Shown piece by piece: positions 63,999 through 64,000 of a stretch of 64,000 bases of DNA. How positions within the stretch are numbered: position 1 is the first letter of the stretch; every line of letters begins with the position of its first letter. The DNA is from Robiginitomaculum sp. Its GTDB lineage: Bacteria > Pseudomonadota > Alphaproteobacteria > Caulobacterales > Maricaulaceae. The translations under genes and the position numbers were made by a program. Below the pieces are notes generated by a model. The model made no database searches. It was not told the DNA's origin and saw nothing but the letters and a program-made list of their open reading frames with translations. The stretch lies in the NCBI GenBank assembly GCA_015485155.1, contig WFUF01000008.1:62001-126000 (forward strand), given 5' to 3'.

Positions 63999-64000
63999 AG

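Noticed and set aside
1-64000. tRNA, rRNA or insertion-sequence genes
   Set aside because: I looked through the larger intergenic gaps and saw no cloverleaf, rRNA segment, transposase or terminal inverted repeat pair; a covariance-model scan would be needed to exclude small RNA genes.

Overview
The window reads as chromosome of an alphaproteobacterium of moderate GC content (roughly half GC, by eye). The class call rests on gene content and order: a purL-purQ-purS-purC cluster next to bolA and a CGFS glutaredoxin, a DUF1476 gene (F1Fo-ATPase inhibitor zeta), a DUF2336 gene, glnE behind a degP/OmpR-type/kinase operon, and a gene-transfer-agent (GTA) cluster of the Rhodobacter type. I cannot name the genus.

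Layout. 0-9.7 kb: a truncated Kazal-inhibitor gene, a small secreted protein, pepN, a response regulator and a PAS hybrid-free histidine kinase, then on the minus strand an ECF sigma factor / membrane anti-sigma-like protein / periplasmic CpxP-like protein operon preceded by a seven-EF-hand secreted protein. 9.7-21.2 kb, all minus strand: a degP - OmpR regulator - HAMP kinase - glnE operon, an unrecognised 444-aa protein, and a dnaJ-type co-chaperone - PepSY - regulator - kinase group. 21.2-34.3 kb, minus strand: an apparently complete GTA structural cluster from terminase (g2) to host-specificity protein (g15), tightly packed with many 1-4 nt stop/start overlaps; no g1 is recognisable. 34.5-50.5 kb: housekeeping genes (UPF0260 protein, bifunctional penicillin-binding protein, PAN-domain protein, DUF2336, rpsD, grxD, aldo/keto reductase, bolA, pur genes, DUF1476, two periplasmic thioredoxin-like proteins, purB, a lipoprotein, and a repeat-rich peptidoglycan-binding lipoprotein). 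51.2-62.8 kb: a type III-B CRISPR-Cas locus. The window ends inside a TPR-protein gene.

The most interesting region is the CRISPR locus. A translationally coupled cmr1-cas10(cmr2)-cmr3-cmr4-cmr5-cmr6-csx16-membrane protein operon is followed by a four-repeat mini-array and an adaptation/processing module of RT-Cas1 fusion, Cas2 and Cas6. The 37-bp repeat, read on the minus strand, has a six-pair hairpin ending exactly before an 8-nt ATAGAAAC tag, so the array is transcribed leftward from an AT-rich leader lying next to the RT-cas1 gene. Cas10 keeps its GGDD polymerase motif and the operon carries csx16 (a family linked to cyclic-oligoadenylate turnover), yet no CARF or SAVED effector is visible; the only unassigned operon member is a 171-aa two-helix membrane protein translationally coupled to csx16. 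That protein is my main candidate for a new signalling effector or regulator. Cmr6 carries a KOW-like C-terminal extension and Cmr5 a long basic N-terminal tail. The array trailer contains a 100-bp duplication including the core of a decayed CRISPR repeat.

Across the window a dispersed 35-38 bp repeat family (ends GTCCT...AGGAC) appears at three places, always at gene 3' ends and always with the same short flanking arm, in 1, 7 and 8 copies.
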